Below, piece after piece: positions 44,456 to 54,054 of a stretch of 64,000 bases of DNA. This DNA is from Variovorax paradoxus (GTDB taxonomy: Bacteria > Pseudomonadota > Gammaproteobacteria > Burkholderiales > Burkholderiaceae_C). The notes beneath the pieces are model-generated. The model saw only the letters and a program-made list of their open reading frames with translations. It was not told the DNA's origin and searched no databases. Position 1 is the stretch's first letter. Each line of letters opens with the position of its first letter. The stretch lies in contig NZ_CP123990.1 in assembly GCF_029919115.1 (NCBI RefSeq), positions 1,240,001 to 1,304,000 on the forward strand. The letters are read 5' to 3'. A program made the translations under genes and the position numbers.

Positions 44456-46438
44456 TTATGCACCGGAGGGTTTCAGCCGGTTGCGCAATTCGAGCCTTCG
44501 CGCCTCCAGGGCCTTGTAGCGCTCCAGGGCCTTCGGGTCTTTGCCCACGGCCGCAATGGCATCGCTCTGCTGGGCTTTCAGGCGGTCGTCGAGCATGAAA
44601 TCGAGCACGCTCGAAAGCTCCTTGACCGCATCGGCCAAGTGCTGGTCTTCTTCACCCTCGGGCACCGGCGCCGCTTCGGACACGCTCATGAGCCGCTCCG
44701 CCAGGGGCTCGAAGTCGAGCCCGCGCATGCCTTCGCGCAGCGCCGCCCAGGGCTGCACGCCGTGCTCATGCAGCTGGCTGTCGAGCCAGGTAAAAAGCGC
44801 GCCGTGCTGGCCCGGCAGGTCGCACAGCATCACGTGGAGTTCATGCGACAGCGCTTCCCACTGCGCCATGTTCGACAGCAGCAGCCGCACCGCTACGTCC
44901 GGCCGGCTTGGCGGCTTGCCGCGGCCGCGCAGGGGCTCGATGGGGGCCTCGAACTTGCCGCCCCAGCGCTTGCCCTTGGTGAATTTGCCGCGGGGCTTGC
45001 TGCCGCTATCGCTTTCGTAGCGGGGCGGCTCGTACTCGGCCGGGGGCGGCATGTCGGCGTAGTCGAACGGATCACCGGGCTCGCCGGAGTGGCGCGGCGC
45101 GGGTGCCGCAGCCGCCTTGCGTGGGCCCGGCGTGGCGGCCCAGAGCTCCGACAGTGCATTGGCGTCCAGCTGCACCAGCGTGGCGATCTCGCTCAGCATC
45201 TGCCGCTTGAGCGCACCGTCCGGCATGGCGCTCCAGAGCGGCCTTGCATTGCTGCTCATGTGGGCGCGGCCTTCGGCAGTGGTGAGGTCGCAGCCCTCGC
45301 GCGCCGCCTCGATCATGAAGCGCGAGAGCGGCGTGGCCTCTTGCACGAAGCGCGCGAACGCGTCGGCGCCGAATTCGCGGATGAAGCTGTCGGGGTCGTG
45401 CTCGGCCGGCAGAAACAGGAACTTGATGCTGCGCACGTCGGTGGCATAGGGCAGGGCGCCGTCGAGCGCCTTGCGCGCGGCACGCCGGCCGGCCGCATCG
45501 CCGTCGAAGCTGAACACCACCGATTCTGTGAACCGGAAGAGCTTTTGCACATGCTCCGTGGTGCAGGCCGTGCCCAGCGTGGCCACCGCGTTCGGAAAAC
45601 CGAGCTGGGCCAGGGCGACCACGTCCATGTAGCCCTCGGTCACCAGCGCATAGCCGCGCTCGCGGAAGGCGGCACGCGCCTCGTACAGGCCGTAGAGCTC
45701 CCGGCCCTTGCTGAAGACCGGCGTTTCGGGGGAGTTCAGGTATTTGGGCTTCTCGTCGCCGAGCACCCGCCCGCCGAAGCCGATGCATTCGCCCTTGACG
45801 TTGCGGATGGGAAACATCACGCGGTCGCGGAAGCGGTCGTAGCGCTTGGCGTCCTCGGCGCCGTCCTCGGTGTTGACGATGACCAGGCCGCTCTCGGCGA
45901 GCAGCGGGTCGTCGTAGTCCGGAAACACGCTGGCAAGGGCGCGCCAGCCGGCCGGCGCGTAGCCGATGCCGAATTGCTTGGCCACTTCGCCCGAGACGCC
46001 GCGCCCCTTCAGGTATTCGATGGCGCCAGGCGCCTGCCGCAACGCCTTGCGATAGGCCTCGCCGGCCTTTTCGAGCACGTCGCTCAGGGTGGCCTGCTTC
46101 TGGCGCTGGTTTGCGGCGCGGGCACGTTCGGCGGGTGAGGCGTCGTCCTCGGGCACCTGCAGGCCGTATTGGCCGGCCAGGTCGTGCACCGCCTCGACAA
46201 AGCCCATGCCCGCATGCTCCATGAGAAAGCCGATGGCGTTGCCGTGCACCCCGCACCCGAAGCAGTGATAGAACTGCTTGGTGGGGCTGACCGAGAAGGA
46301 GGGCGATTTCTCGCCGTGGAACGGGCACAGCCCCATGAAGTTGGCGCCGGCCTTCTTCAGCTGCACATAGCGCCCGACGATCTCCACCACGTCGGCACGC
46401 GCGATGAGTTCCTGGATGAAAGAAGCGGGGATGGTCAT
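44456..46438 (-). CDS. dnaG: DNA primase
   Basis: Makes RNA primers at the replication fork. 660 residues: CHC2 zinc finger (CPFHGEKSPSFSVSP, then HCFGCGVHGNAIGF, residues 38-62), TOPRIM catalytic core (LVTEGYMDVVALAQLGF; SFDGDAAGRRAARKAL) and a C-terminal DnaB-interaction domain. The ATG at 46438 is used; a frame extension upstream to 46609 is antisense to the YihY gene and not family-like. Neither rpsU nor yqeY precedes it, unlike the usual rpsU-dnaG-rpoD order; the divergent YihY gene stands there instead. Confidence 0.96.
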   Translation of the reverse strand: MTIPASFIQELIARADVVEIVGRYVQLKKAGANFMGLCPFHGEKSPSFSVSPTKQFYHCFGCGVHGNAIGFLMEHAGMGFVEAVHDLAGQYGLQVPEDDASPAERARAANQRQKQATLSDVLEKAGEAYRKALRQAPGAIEYLKGRGVSGEVAKQFGIGYAPAGWRALASVFPDYDDPLLAESGLVIVNTEDGAEDAKRYDRFRDRVMFPIRNVKGECIGFGGRVLGDEKPKYLNSPETPVFSKGRELYGLYEARAAFRERGYALVTEGYMDVVALAQLGFPNAVATLGTACTTEHVQKLFRFTESVVFSFDGDAAGRRAARKALDGALPYATDVRSIKFLFLPAEHDPDSFIREFGADAFARFVQEATPLSRFMIEAAREGCDLTTAEGRAHMSSNARPLWSAMPDGALKRQMLSEIATLVQLDANALSELWAATPGPRKAAAAPAPRHSGEPGDPFDYADMPPPAEYEPPRYESDSGSKPRGKFTKGKRWGGKFEAPIEPLRGRGKPPSRPDVAVRLLLSNMAQWEALSHELHVMLCDLPGQHGALFTWLDSQLHEHGVQPWAALREGMRGLDFEPLAERLMSVSEAAPVPEGEEDQHLADAVKELSSVLDFMLDDRLKAQQSDAIAAVGKDPKALERYKALEARRLELRNRLKPSGA

Positions 46439-46532
46439 GTAGGCGAAGAGCGGCAAATCATACGCAAGCGGCAGAACGCCCGCGCCCGGGCGGCATACTG
46501 CCCGCACCGGAAGAACGCCCCGGATTCCACGC

Positions 46533-47474
46533 ATGAAGACGCCCAAGCCATTGCACCACGTCGCGCCGCTGCTGCGCCACCCCCTCCGGTTCGTATGGGA
46601 CGCGCTCAAGGCGTTTCGCGCGAACCAGGGCCTGCTGCTTGCGGGTGCGGTGGCGTATTACGCGCTGCTTTCCATCGTGCCGCTGCTCATCGTGAGCGTG
46701 ATCGCGATGTCGCATGTGATCGAACAGGCCGAGTTGCTGCGCACCATCGGCCGGTATCTCGAGTGGCTGCTGCCCGGGCAGTCCAAGGCGATTGTCGGTG
46801 AGCTGTCGAACTTTCTCGACCACCGGGACGTGATGGGGCCGGTGCTGCTGGTCACGATGATCTTCTTCAGCTCGCTCGCCTTCAGCATTCTCGAAAGCGC
46901 CATGGCGGTGATCTTTCATCACCGCAAGGCGGACCACAAGCGCCACTTCCTGGTGTCGGCCGTCATGCCCTACATCTACATCCTGTGCCTGTGCGTGGGA
47001 CTGCTGCTGGTCACGCTGGTTTCGGGCGCGCTTCAACTGGTGGGGCAGGAGAGCGTCGACCTGTTCGGGCGCAACTGGTCGCTCTCGGGCGTGTCGGGGC
47101 TGCTGCTCTACCTGCTTGGGCTGGGCGGCGAAATCTTCATGCTGACTTCGCTCTACCTGGTGATGCCGGCCGGCCGCATGTCGCTGCGCCACGCGCTGCT
47201 GGGCGGCGTGACGGCCGCGCTCCTGTGGGAGGCCACGCGGCACGTGCTGATCTGGTACTTCTCGACGCTCTCGCAGGTCAACGTGGTCTACGGCTCGCTC
47301 ACCACGGCCATCGTGGTGCTGCTGAGCCTGGAGATTGCCGCCACGCTGGTGCTGCTGGGGGCCCAGGTCATCGCCCAATACGAGCGCCTGGACCGTACCG
47401 GCAGCACGGCGGTGCCGCCGCTTACCGGGGCGGAAGTCGAATCGCTCCGTCGAGACGAATCACCTCGCCGTTGA
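46533..47474 (+). CDS. YihY/BrkB-family membrane protein
   Basis: 313 residues, six membrane helices, with family motifs [19 protein letters not shown] near residue 35 and the later [13 protein letters not shown]. Once called ribonuclease BN, the family's role is unsettled; BrkB is linked to serum resistance. Divergent from dnaG. Its last 53 bp overlap the convergent SDR gene. Confidence 0.9.
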   Translation: MKTPKPLHHVAPLLRHPLRFVWDALKAFRANQGLLLAGAVAYYALLSIVPLLIVSVIAMSHVIEQAELLRTIGRYLEWLLPGQSKAIVGELSNFLDHRDVMGPVLLVTMIFFSSLAFSILESAMAVIFHHRKADHKRHFLVSAVMPYIYILCLCVGLLLVTLVSGALQLVGQESVDLFGRNWSLSGVSGLLLYLLGLGGEIFMLTSLYLVMPAGRMSLRHALLGGVTAALLWEATRHVLIWYFSTLSQVNVVYGSLTTAIVVLLSLEIAATLVLLGAQVIAQYERLDRTGSTAVPPLTGAEVESLRRDESPRR

Positions 47475-48180
47475 GCATGTCGTTCTCGATGATGTGCTTG
47501 GCAAGCTTGGCGTAGTCTTCCGGCGTGCCCAGGCGGGAAGGGAAGGGCACGCTTGCGGCCAGCGCGTCCTGCACCTCTTGCGGCATGCCGAAGAGCATGG
47601 GCGTGCCGAAGATGCCGGGGGCAATGGTCATGTTGCGAATGCCGTTGCGGGCCAGGTCGCGCGCAATGGGCAGCGTCATGCCGACCACGCCGCCCTTCGA
47701 GGCGCTGTAGGCCGCCTGGCCCATCTGCCCGTCGTAGGCCGCGACCGAGGCGGTCGAGATCAGCACGCCGCGTTCGCCAGTGGCTTCGGGCTCGTTCTTG
47801 CTCATGGCCTCGGCCGCGAGGCGAATCATGTTGAAGCTGCCGATCAGGTTGACGGTGACGGTCTTGCTGAACACGGCCAGCGCGTGCGCGCCGTTCTTGC
47901 CCACCGTCTTCTCGGCCGGCGCAATGCCCGCGCAGTTGACCAGGCCGACGAGCTTGCCGAGCTTTTGCGCCGCGGCAACCGCCGCCTGGCCGTCGGCTTC
48001 CTGGCTCACGTCGCATTTCACGAATACCCCGCCGATGTCCTTTGCGACGGCTTCGCCTTTTTCAGCCTGCATGTCGGCAATGACCACCTTGCCGCCATTG
48101 GCGGCCAGCATGCGCGCCGTGCCTTCGCCGAGGCCCGAAGCGCCACCTGTGACGATAAAAACCTTGCCGTCGATCTGCAT
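47422..48180 (-). CDS. SDR oxidoreductase, 3-hydroxyacyl-CoA dehydrogenase type-2-like
   Basis: 252 residues: NAD motif [10 protein letters not shown] at 12-21, Ser in [12 protein letters not shown], and YSASK catalytic pair near 160. The sequence is HSD10-like, a group acting on 2-methyl-3-hydroxybutyryl-CoA and other 3-hydroxyacyl-CoAs with NAD. Lies beside the phasin gene; a link with acyl-CoA or PHA metabolism is plausible. It overlaps YihY by 53 bp at the 3' end. Confidence 0.9.
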   Translation of the reverse strand: MQIDGKVFIVTGGASGLGEGTARMLAANGGKVVIADMQAEKGEAVAKDIGGVFVKCDVSQEADGQAAVAAAQKLGKLVGLVNCAGIAPAEKTVGKNGAHALAVFSKTVTVNLIGSFNMIRLAAEAMSKNEPEATGERGVLISTASVAAYDGQMGQAAYSASKGGVVGMTLPIARDLARNGIRNMTIAPGIFGTPMLFGMPQEVQDALAASVPFPSRLGTPEDYAKLAKHIIENDMLNGEVIRLDGAIRLPPR

Positions 48181-48231
48181 TGAGAGTCTCCTGAAATAAG
48201 ACCTGCATTATCGAAGAGGGCTTGGCCGGCC

Positions 48232-48262
48232 AAAAAAAAAGGCCTCATCCGAAGATGAGGCC
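48232..48262 (-). terminator. Intrinsic terminator of phaP
   Basis: On the minus strand GGCCTCATC-ttcg-GATGAGGCC is followed by nine T. Strong hairpin, between the phasin stop and the SDR start. Confidence 0.92.
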
Positions 48263-48317
48263 CTGAATTGGATCCGTGAGGACCCAAGGAGACAACTGGT
48301 GGCGGTCGGCCGGCGGC

Positions 48318-48869
48318 TTAGCGCTTGCGGGCGGTGGTCGCGGTCTTCGCGGCGGCGACGGCTTGCGACGACACGGCGTTGAAGTTGGCTTCGGCAACGT
48401 CCGACGCTTGCTTGACGGCCTTCTGGACCGATTCGAAAGCGTTGTTGGCGGCAGCCACGGCGCTCTTCAGCACGGCAACGGCCGTTTCCGAGCCGGCGGG
48501 TGCATTCTTGGAAGCGCTGTCGACCAGGCCGACAAAGGTTTGCTGGGCTTCAGCAGCCTTGGCTTCGAAAGCCTTGGTGAACTCGGCGCCGGTGCCTTGG
48601 GCGATGTCATACAGGTGACGGCTGTAGGCGGCGGTCTTTTCGGCCAGGGGCTGGAACAGGCTGGCTTGCAGCGTCAGCAGTTCTTGCGCGTCCTTGACAT
48701 TCAGGGCGGCTTGGGCGGTGCCGGCGGCTTCGGCCAGGGCAGCCTTGGAAGCGGTCACGTTCAGTTCGACGAGCTTCTCGACGCCTTCGAAAGCCTTGGT
48801 GGTCAGGCCGAACAGGGTTTCGAGGTTTGCTTTTTGGGCGGCGAGGATTTGGTCAGCGGTCAGGGCCAT
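48318..48869 (-). CDS. phaP: Phasin (PHA granule-associated protein)
   Basis: Coats polyhydroxyalkanoate granules. 183 residues, nearly all amphipathic helix: [20 protein letters not shown] opening, the Phasin_2-type [17 protein letters not shown] and [18 protein letters not shown], then an Ala/Lys-rich tail. ATG at 48869 with GGAG 8 bp upstream; the longer frame to 48965 crosses the promoter. A sigma-70-like promoter flanked by two PhaR-type sites lies upstream, and a strong terminator follows. phaC, phaA and phaR are not in the window. Confidence 0.93.
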   Translation of the reverse strand: MALTADQILAAQKANLETLFGLTTKAFEGVEKLVELNVTASKAALAEAAGTAQAALNVKDAQELLTLQASLFQPLAEKTAAYSRHLYDIAQGTGAEFTKAFEAKAAEAQQTFVGLVDSASKNAPAGSETAVAVLKSAVAAANNAFESVQKAVKQASDVAEANFNAVSSQAVAAAKTATTARKR

Positions 48870-48927
48870 GTGGGATCTCCAGAAAGGATGGTGGTCGGTG
48901 TTCACGTTGCGCTGCCCCTCGTCGTCT

Positions 48928-48944
48928 ATGTTGCGGTGCAGCAT
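48928..48944. promoter_or_regulatory. PhaR-type operator downstream of the phaP -10
   Basis: ATGTTGC-ggt-GCAGCAT: 7-bp arms with one mismatch; core TTGC-N3-GCAG against the known PhaR pattern CTGC-N3/4-GCAG. It covers the expected transcription start. Confidence 0.55.
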
Positions 48945-48951
48945 GGCCTCA

Positions 48952-48978
48952 AGTATAGGCAGCACAGCTTTGCGATCA
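48952..48978 (-). promoter_or_regulatory. Candidate phaP promoter
   Basis: On the minus strand TTGATC (48973-48978), 15-bp spacer, TATACT (48952-48957). Expected start near 48945, leaving a leader of about 75 nt. Confidence 0.6.
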
Positions 48979-48985
48979 AGGGGTT

Positions 48986-49002
48986 TTTGCTGCTTTGCAG
49001 CA
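48986..49002. promoter_or_regulatory. PhaR-type operator upstream of the phaP -35
   Basis: TTGCTGC-ttt-GCAGCAA is a perfect 7-bp inverted repeat with core CTGC-N3-GCAG, the recognition pattern described for Paracoccus denitrificans PhaR. It ends 8 bp before the -35 hexamer. Confidence 0.65.
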
Positions 49003-49024
49003 ATTTAGAACGCGCTTTCTAAAT
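49001..49024. promoter_or_regulatory. Inverted repeat before the HDAC-like gene
   Basis: AATTTAGAA-cgcgct-TTCTAAATT is a perfect 9-bp inverted repeat ending 17 bp before the ATG at 49042. It touches the PhaR-type site on one side. Regulator unknown. Confidence 0.5.
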
Positions 49025-49041
49025 TCGGCCCGCGCCCCAGA

Positions 49042-49977
49042 ATGCAGCCCATGCGTGCCTTCTATTCCGGCCAGTTCGTCTTGCCCCTTCCGCCTGGCCA
49101 CCGCTTTCCGATGTCCCGCTACGCGCTGCTGCGCGACCGGTTGCTGGAGCACCTGCCAAAGGTGGAAATGGACCAGGCGCCGCGTGCCACCGATGGCGAA
49201 CTGGCGCTGGCCCACACCCCGCAGTGGATTGCGGCCATCAGCGACGGAACCGTGAGCCCGCAGGCCATGCGGGAGATCGGCTTTCCCTGGAGCGAGGCGA
49301 TGGTCGAGCGCTCGCGCCGATCTACCGGGGCAACCATCGCCGCCTGCCGCGCGGCATTCTCGGGCGGAGTGGCGGCCAACATGGCGGGCGGCACGCACCA
49401 CGCCTACGCAGACAAGGGCGGCGGCTTTTGCGTCTTCAACGACGCTGCGGTGGCCGCCCGGCTCATGCAGGCGGAGCATGGCCGCAGCGGCCGGCAGCTC
49501 AAGGTCGCCGTCATCGATCTCGACGTGCACCAGGGCAACGGCACGGCAAGCATCTTTCGCAACGACCCGAGCGTTTTCACGCTCTCCATGCACGGGCAGA
49601 AGAACTTTCCGTTCCGCAAGGAGGCGAGCGACCTGGATGTCGAGCTGCCCGACGGCTGCGGCGATGCCGACTACCTGACCGCACTGGAGCATGCGCTCGA
49701 CGAACTCGACCGGCGCTTCTCCCCCGGGCTGGTGATCTACCTGGCGGGCGCCGATCCCTTCGAGCGCGATCGGCTCGGCCGGCTCAAGCTGAGCTTCGAC
49801 GGCCTGGAGGCGCGAGACCGGCGGGTGTTCGACTGGGCCTGGCAGCGCCGCGTTCCGCTGGCTTTTGCAATGGCCGGTGGTTACGCGACCGACATCGCCG
49901 AGACCGTGCAGGTGCAGTTGGGCACGTTCAGGGTGGCTTTCGATTACTGGCGCCGCTGGCAAAATGCCGCGCGATGA
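49042..49977 (+). CDS. Histone deacetylase-family (class II-like) hydrolase
   Basis: 311 residues. Zinc-dependent deacetylase fold: catalytic HH in [19 protein letters not shown], zinc ligands Asp and His in [11 protein letters not shown] and Asp in [13 protein letters not shown]. Bacterial members act on acetylated polyamines, acetoin-utilisation proteins or protein lysines. ATG at 49042 or 49051. Its stop overlaps the thioesterase start by 4 bp, so the two are coupled. Substrate unknown. Confidence 0.9.
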   Translation: MQPMRAFYSGQFVLPLPPGHRFPMSRYALLRDRLLEHLPKVEMDQAPRATDGELALAHTPQWIAAISDGTVSPQAMREIGFPWSEAMVERSRRSTGATIAACRAAFSGGVAANMAGGTHHAYADKGGGFCVFNDAAVAARLMQAEHGRSGRQLKVAVIDLDVHQGNGTASIFRNDPSVFTLSMHGQKNFPFRKEASDLDVELPDGCGDADYLTALEHALDELDRRFSPGLVIYLAGADPFERDRLGRLKLSFDGLEARDRRVFDWAWQRRVPLAFAMAGGYATDIAETVQVQLGTFRVAFDYWRRWQNAAR

Positions 49978-50417
49978 GCTCCGTCACCAAACCCACGCCG
50001 AATTCCCGTAGCGGCTACCGCGCGTTTCGCAGCATCCCGACGCGCTGGGCCGACAACGACATGTACGGCCATGTCAACAACGTCGTCTACTACAGCTGGT
50101 TCGACACGGCGGTGAATGCGCTGCTGATCGAGCGCGGCGCGCTCGACATCCACCAGGGCCAGACCATCGGCTTCGTGGTCGAGACGCAATGCAACTACTT
50201 CGCGCCGATCGCGTTTCCGCAAACGGTGGAAGCCGGCATCCGCGTGGCCCAGGCGGGTCGGTCGAGCGTGCGCTATGAGATTGCGCTCTTTGCGGAGGGC
50301 TCGGACACGGCGGCAGCGCAGGGCCACTTCGTGCATGTGTATGTCGACCGCGCGACGCAGCGGCCGGTACCGTTGCCTGATGCGCTGCAGCGCGTCGTCG
50401 ACTCCTTGAAAGCCTGA
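49974..50417 (+). CDS. Acyl-CoA thioesterase (YbgC/FadM 4HBT type)
   Basis: 147-residue hot-dog fold with the 4HBT motif [20 protein letters not shown] (residues about 23-42), catalytic Asp in DNDMYGH. Hydrolyses acyl-CoA esters. ATG at 49974 overlaps the HDAC-like stop (ATGA). Coupling with a deacetylase and nearness to the phasin suggest a role in acyl-CoA balance. A strong terminator follows. Confidence 0.9.
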   Translation: MSSVTKPTPNSRSGYRAFRSIPTRWADNDMYGHVNNVVYYSWFDTAVNALLIERGALDIHQGQTIGFVVETQCNYFAPIAFPQTVEAGIRVAQAGRSSVRYEIALFAEGSDTAAAQGHFVHVYVDRATQRPVPLPDALQRVVDSLKA

Positions 50418-50424
50418 CCTCATG

Positions 50425-50456
50425 AAAAGCGGCGCCCGAGGGCGCCGCTTTTTTTA
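50425..50456. terminator. Bidirectional terminator
   Basis: GCGGCGCCC-ga-GGGCGCCGC with T-run on the plus strand (TTTTTTT) and AAAA before it, serving the thioesterase and the convergent Lys-rich protein gene. Confidence 0.9.
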
Positions 50457-50487
50457 AGCCATGCGGCCCGTCAGGACCGCAGCGGTC

Positions 50488-50895
50488 TTACATCGTCTTC
50501 TTCATGGCCTTGATGTCGGCCTTGCCCTGAGCTTCGTCGGCCTTTGCCTGCTTCTCGCATGCAGACTTGGCGTCGCCCGTCTGGTCGTCGCACTTTTCCT
50601 TGGCGACTTCGTACTTGGCCTTCACCTTTTCTTCAGCAACCTTGCGTGCATGCGCGTCGCTTGGCTTGTACTGCTGCTCGAGTTCGGCCTTGGCCACGTT
50701 TTCGGTGCCCTTGGCTTCCTTCTGGCAAACGTCCTTCGCGTTGTCCTTCATCGCGTCGCACTGGGCCTTGGCGGACTTGTAGTCGGCTTCGATCTTGTCC
50801 TTGGCAGCCTTGTATTCGTCCTTGGTCATCGCGCTGGCGTGCGTGGCCATGAAACAGGTCGAGGCGAGTGCGAGCATGAGCAGATGTTTTTTCAT
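50488..50895 (-). CDS. Exported Lys/Ala-rich Cys-repeat protein of unknown function
   Basis: 135 residues, not recognised as a named protein. Signal peptide (LLMLALASTCFMATHASA, cut near 22). The mature part is highly charged and helical, with repeated units KAQCDAMKDNAKDVCQKEAK and KEKCDDQTGDAKSACEKQAK: four Cys in two C-x8-9-C pairs that could form helical-hairpin disulfides. It lies 77 bp behind csbD on the same strand and is probably co-transcribed. Envelope stress role is a guess. Confidence 0.8.
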   Translation of the reverse strand: MKKHLLMLALASTCFMATHASAMTKDEYKAAKDKIEADYKSAKAQCDAMKDNAKDVCQKEAKGTENVAKAELEQQYKPSDAHARKVAEEKVKAKYEVAKEKCDDQTGDAKSACEKQAKADEAQGKADIKAMKKTM

Positions 50896-50972
50896 TTTGG
50901 TGTTCTTTCTTTTGCAGTTGAGAAGTTGAAAGGGAAGCAGGGTGCGGGGCAGCCTTCAGGCGACCGCAGGTG

Positions 50973-51206
50973 TCAGTACTTTTCGTACCAGAGGGTGTCC
51001 GGCGTGCGGCCGTCGCGCGACTCCCACTCCTTGACCTGCTTTTCGGCCTCATCGCGGCTGATGCCGTGGCGCTCCTGGATACGGCCAAGCAGTTGATCGC
51101 GCTTGCCGGCAATGACGTCGAAGTCATCGTCGGTCAGCTTGCCCCATTGCTCCTTGACCTTGCCCTTGAGCTGTTTCCAGTTGCCTTCGATGGTGTCCTT
51201 GTTCAT
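50973..51206 (-). CDS. CsbD-family stress protein
   Basis: 77 residues, full CsbD domain: MNKDTIEGNWKQLKGKVKEQ and WGKLTDDDFDVIAGKRDQL, then a family-atypical extra helix to EYW-like KY end. CsbD-like proteins are abundant in stationary phase and general stress; mechanism unknown. ATG at 51206 with AAGGAG 7 bp upstream. First gene of a two-gene unit with the exported Lys-rich protein. Confidence 0.92.
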   Translation of the reverse strand: MNKDTIEGNWKQLKGKVKEQWGKLTDDDFDVIAGKRDQLLGRIQERHGISRDEAEKQVKEWESRDGRTPDTLWYEKY

Positions 51207-51381
51207 GCGAATCTCCTTGTACGGTTGATTCGGCGGGCTCGTTGGCCGCCGTGGACACAATGTCGCGGGACCGATTCACCCTTGCGGTAGGACGTGCAGT
51301 GCAGGCCCCGTAGGCACAAGCCGACGCTGCCCGTGATAATCGAACGCACGCCGAAAAGCTTGGGACAACGCGCGCCGCACC

Positions 51382-52602
51382 ATGATCATTCACAGCCTGC
51401 TCGACACCGACCTCTACAAGTTCACCATGATGCAGGTCGTCCTGCATCACTTTCCGGGCGCACAAGTCGAATACCGGTTCAAGTGCCGCAACCCGGGTGT
51501 CGACCTGGCGCAGTTCGCCGGGCAAATCAGGGAAGAGGTACGAAGCCTCTGCTCGCTGCAGTTCCGGGACGCCGAACTGGCCTACCTGCGGTCGATGCGT
51601 TTCATCAAGAGCGACTTCGTCGACTTCCTGGGCCTGTTCCGGCTCAACGAGAAATACATCAGCATCACGCCGCAGCCTTCGGGCGAGCTTGAAATCCGCA
51701 TCAAGGGCCCGTGGCTGCACACCATCCTGTTCGAGATTCCGGTGCTTGCGATCGTGAACGAGGTCTACTTTCGCAACACGCAGAAGAAGCCCGATCTGGA
51801 CGAAGGCCGAAGGCGCCTCGAAACCAAGATCGGGCAGCTGCAGGATGCCGGCCTTGCCGACCTCAAGATTGCCGACTACGGCACCCGCCGCCGCTTTTCG
51901 AAGGACTGGCATGAAGAGGTCTTGCGCACGCTGAACGCAAGGCTCGGCGCCGTGACCTCGCCGCCGGTGCAGGCCAAGCCCGCCGCCCGGTTGCCACAGC
52001 TTGCGGGTACCAGCAACGTGCTCTACGCCATGAAGCTCGGCCTGATTCCGCTCGGCACCATGGCCCACGAATACCTGCAGGCCTGCCAGGGGCTCGGGCC
52101 GCGGCTGCGCGACAGCCAGATCTTCGGCTTTGAGAACTGGGCCCGCGAGTACCGCGGCGACCTGGGCATTGCGCTGTCGGACGTCTACGGCATGAGTGCC
52201 TTCTTGCGCGACTTCGACCTGTACTTCTGCAAGCTCTTCGATGGCGCGCGCCACGACAGCGGAGACCCCTTCCAGTGGGGCGAGCGCATGCTGGCGCACT
52301 ATGCGGCCAACCGTGTCGACCCACTCACCAAGACGCTGATCTTCAGCGACAGCCTCACCGTGCCGCGCACCATCGAGCTCTACCAGCAGTTCCGCGGCCG
52401 CTGCCAGCTGGCGTTCGGTATTGGAACCAACCTCACCAACGACCTCGGCTACGAGCCGCTGCAGATCGTCATCAAGATGATCAATTGCAACGGCCAGCCC
52501 GTGGCCAAGCTGTCGGACACGCCTTCCAAGAACATGTGCGAGGACGAAAAATACCTGGCCTACCTGCGCCAGGTGTTCGAGATCGAGCAGCCGCCGGCCT
52601 GA
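51382..52602 (+). CDS. pncB: Nicotinate phosphoribosyltransferase
   Basis: Makes nicotinate mononucleotide from nicotinate and PRPP with ATP, feeding NAD salvage. 406 residues, PncB type: [20 protein letters not shown] opening, [16 protein letters not shown] with substrate Arg, [20 protein letters not shown] with the His near the phosphorylation site, and [17 protein letters not shown] 175-bp gap lies upstream with no gene. Confidence 0.96.
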   Translation: MIIHSLLDTDLYKFTMMQVVLHHFPGAQVEYRFKCRNPGVDLAQFAGQIREEVRSLCSLQFRDAELAYLRSMRFIKSDFVDFLGLFRLNEKYISITPQPSGELEIRIKGPWLHTILFEIPVLAIVNEVYFRNTQKKPDLDEGRRRLETKIGQLQDAGLADLKIADYGTRRRFSKDWHEEVLRTLNARLGAVTSPPVQAKPAARLPQLAGTSNVLYAMKLGLIPLGTMAHEYLQACQGLGPRLRDSQIFGFENWAREYRGDLGIALSDVYGMSAFLRDFDLYFCKLFDGARHDSGDPFQWGERMLAHYAANRVDPLTKTLIFSDSLTVPRTIELYQQFRGRCQLAFGIGTNLTNDLGYEPLQIVIKMINCNGQPVAKLSDTPSKNMCEDEKYLAYLRQVFEIEQPPA

Positions 52603-52627
52603 CCCCCGTCTGGTACGGTACGGCCCC

Positions 52628-54040
52628 ATGAAAAAAACAGTTCGCCTCGCGGCAGCCGCAGTGCTGCCGATGATGTTTCCCGCGCTTGCCATGGCTGCCG
52701 AGCTCGATGGCAGCAAGCTGTCTGCCCTTTGGGGCGTTCCGTTTGCGGGCATTCTCCTGTCGATTGCGCTGATGCCGCTGCTCGCGCCTTCGTTCTGGCA
52801 CCACCACTACGGCAAGGTATCTGCCGCCTGGGCGCTGGCCTTCCTGCTGCCATTTGCAGCCATTCATGGCGCACCGCTGGCTGGGGGGCAACTGGTGCAT
52901 GCCCTGGTGGAGGAATACATTCCCTTCATCATCCTGCTCACCGCACTGTTCACGGTGGCAGGCGGCATCCATATCCGCGGCAATCTGCACGGGGCGCCGG
53001 GGCTCAACACGGCCATTCTTGCCATTGGTGCGGTGCTTGCGAGCTTCATGGGAACCACGGGCGCCTCGATGCTCCTCATCCGGCCCCTGATTCGCGCCAA
53101 CGACAACCGCGTGAGCAAGGCGCACGTGGTGGTGTTCTTCATTTTCATCGTGTCGAACGCAGGCGGCTCGCTCACGCCGCTGGGCGACCCGCCGCTGTTC
53201 CTCGGCTTCCTGAAGGGCGTCGACTTCTTCTGGACGGCGAAAAACATCTTTCCCGAAACACTGTTTCTCGTCGGCACGTTGCTCGCGCTCTTCTACTTGA
53301 TCGACCGCCATCACTACCAGAAGGAAGGCGTGCTTCCGGTCGACCCCACACCGGACACCCCGCGTATCGGTTTCGACGGTGCGGCCAATTTCTGGCTGCT
53401 GGGCGGCATCATCTTCTTCGTGCTGCTCTCGGGTGTCTGGAAATCGTCCGTGAGCTTCGACGTGTTCGGCACGCAGGTCGGCCTGCCGGGGCTCGTGCGC
53501 GACATCGGCCTCATCGCCATCACGCTGCTGTCGTTCAAGACGACCTCGGCCAAGGTACATGCCGACAACCAGTTCGAATGGGGTCCGATGGCCGAGGTTG
53601 CCAAGCTGTTTGCAGGCATTTTCCTGACCATCATCCCGGTGATCGCCATGCTCAAGGCCGGCTCGCACGGCCCCTTTGCGGCAGTGATAGCGGCGGTGAC
53701 AAGGCCGGACGGGCAGCCCGACCCGGCGATGTATTTCTGGGCCTCGGGCATCCTGAGCTCGTTTCTCGACAATGCGCCGACCTACCTGGTGTTCTTCAAC
53801 ACCGCAGGCGGCGACCCGGCCGCGCTCATGACCACCTACGCCACCACGCTGGCCGCCATTTCGGCCGGCTCCGTGTTCATGGGCGCCAACAGCTACATCG
53901 GCAATGCGCCCAACCTCATGGTCAAGGCCATTGCCGAGAGCCGCGGCGTGCGCATGCCCAGCTTCTTCGGCTACATGGCATGGTCGGTGGCCGTGCTGAT
54001 CCCGCTGTTCGTTCTCTCCACCTTCATCTTCTTCCGCTAG
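52628..54040 (+). CDS. NhaD-type sodium/proton antiporter
   Basis: 470 residues with a cleavable-type signal (PALAMA) then about twelve helices. NhaD-family motifs: TTGASMLLIRPLIRAND, NAGGSLTPLGDPPLFLGFL and SSFLDNAPTYLVFFN. The IT superfamily also holds citrate and arsenite carriers, but these motifs favour NhaD. Start 26 bp after pncB stop; TACGGTACGG upstream, weak ribosome site. Confidence 0.85.
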   Translation: MKKTVRLAAAAVLPMMFPALAMAAELDGSKLSALWGVPFAGILLSIALMPLLAPSFWHHHYGKVSAAWALAFLLPFAAIHGAPLAGGQLVHALVEEYIPFIILLTALFTVAGGIHIRGNLHGAPGLNTAILAIGAVLASFMGTTGASMLLIRPLIRANDNRVSKAHVVVFFIFIVSNAGGSLTPLGDPPLFLGFLKGVDFFWTAKNIFPETLFLVGTLLALFYLIDRHHYQKEGVLPVDPTPDTPRIGFDGAANFWLLGGIIFFVLLSGVWKSSVSFDVFGTQVGLPGLVRDIGLIAITLLSFKTTSAKVHADNQFEWGPMAEVAKLFAGIFLTIIPVIAMLKAGSHGPFAAVIAAVTRPDGQPDPAMYFWASGILSSFLDNAPTYLVFFNTAGGDPAALMTTYATTLAAISAGSVFMGANSYIGNAPNLMVKAIAESRGVRMPSFFGYMAWSVAVLIPLFVLSTFIFFR

Positions 54041-54054
54041 GCGCAGACATCATC

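Noticed and set aside
46439..46609. 57-residue N-terminal extension of DnaG
   Set aside because: The zinc-finger primase starts at the ATG at 46438; the extension is antisense to the YihY gene and not typical of DnaG.
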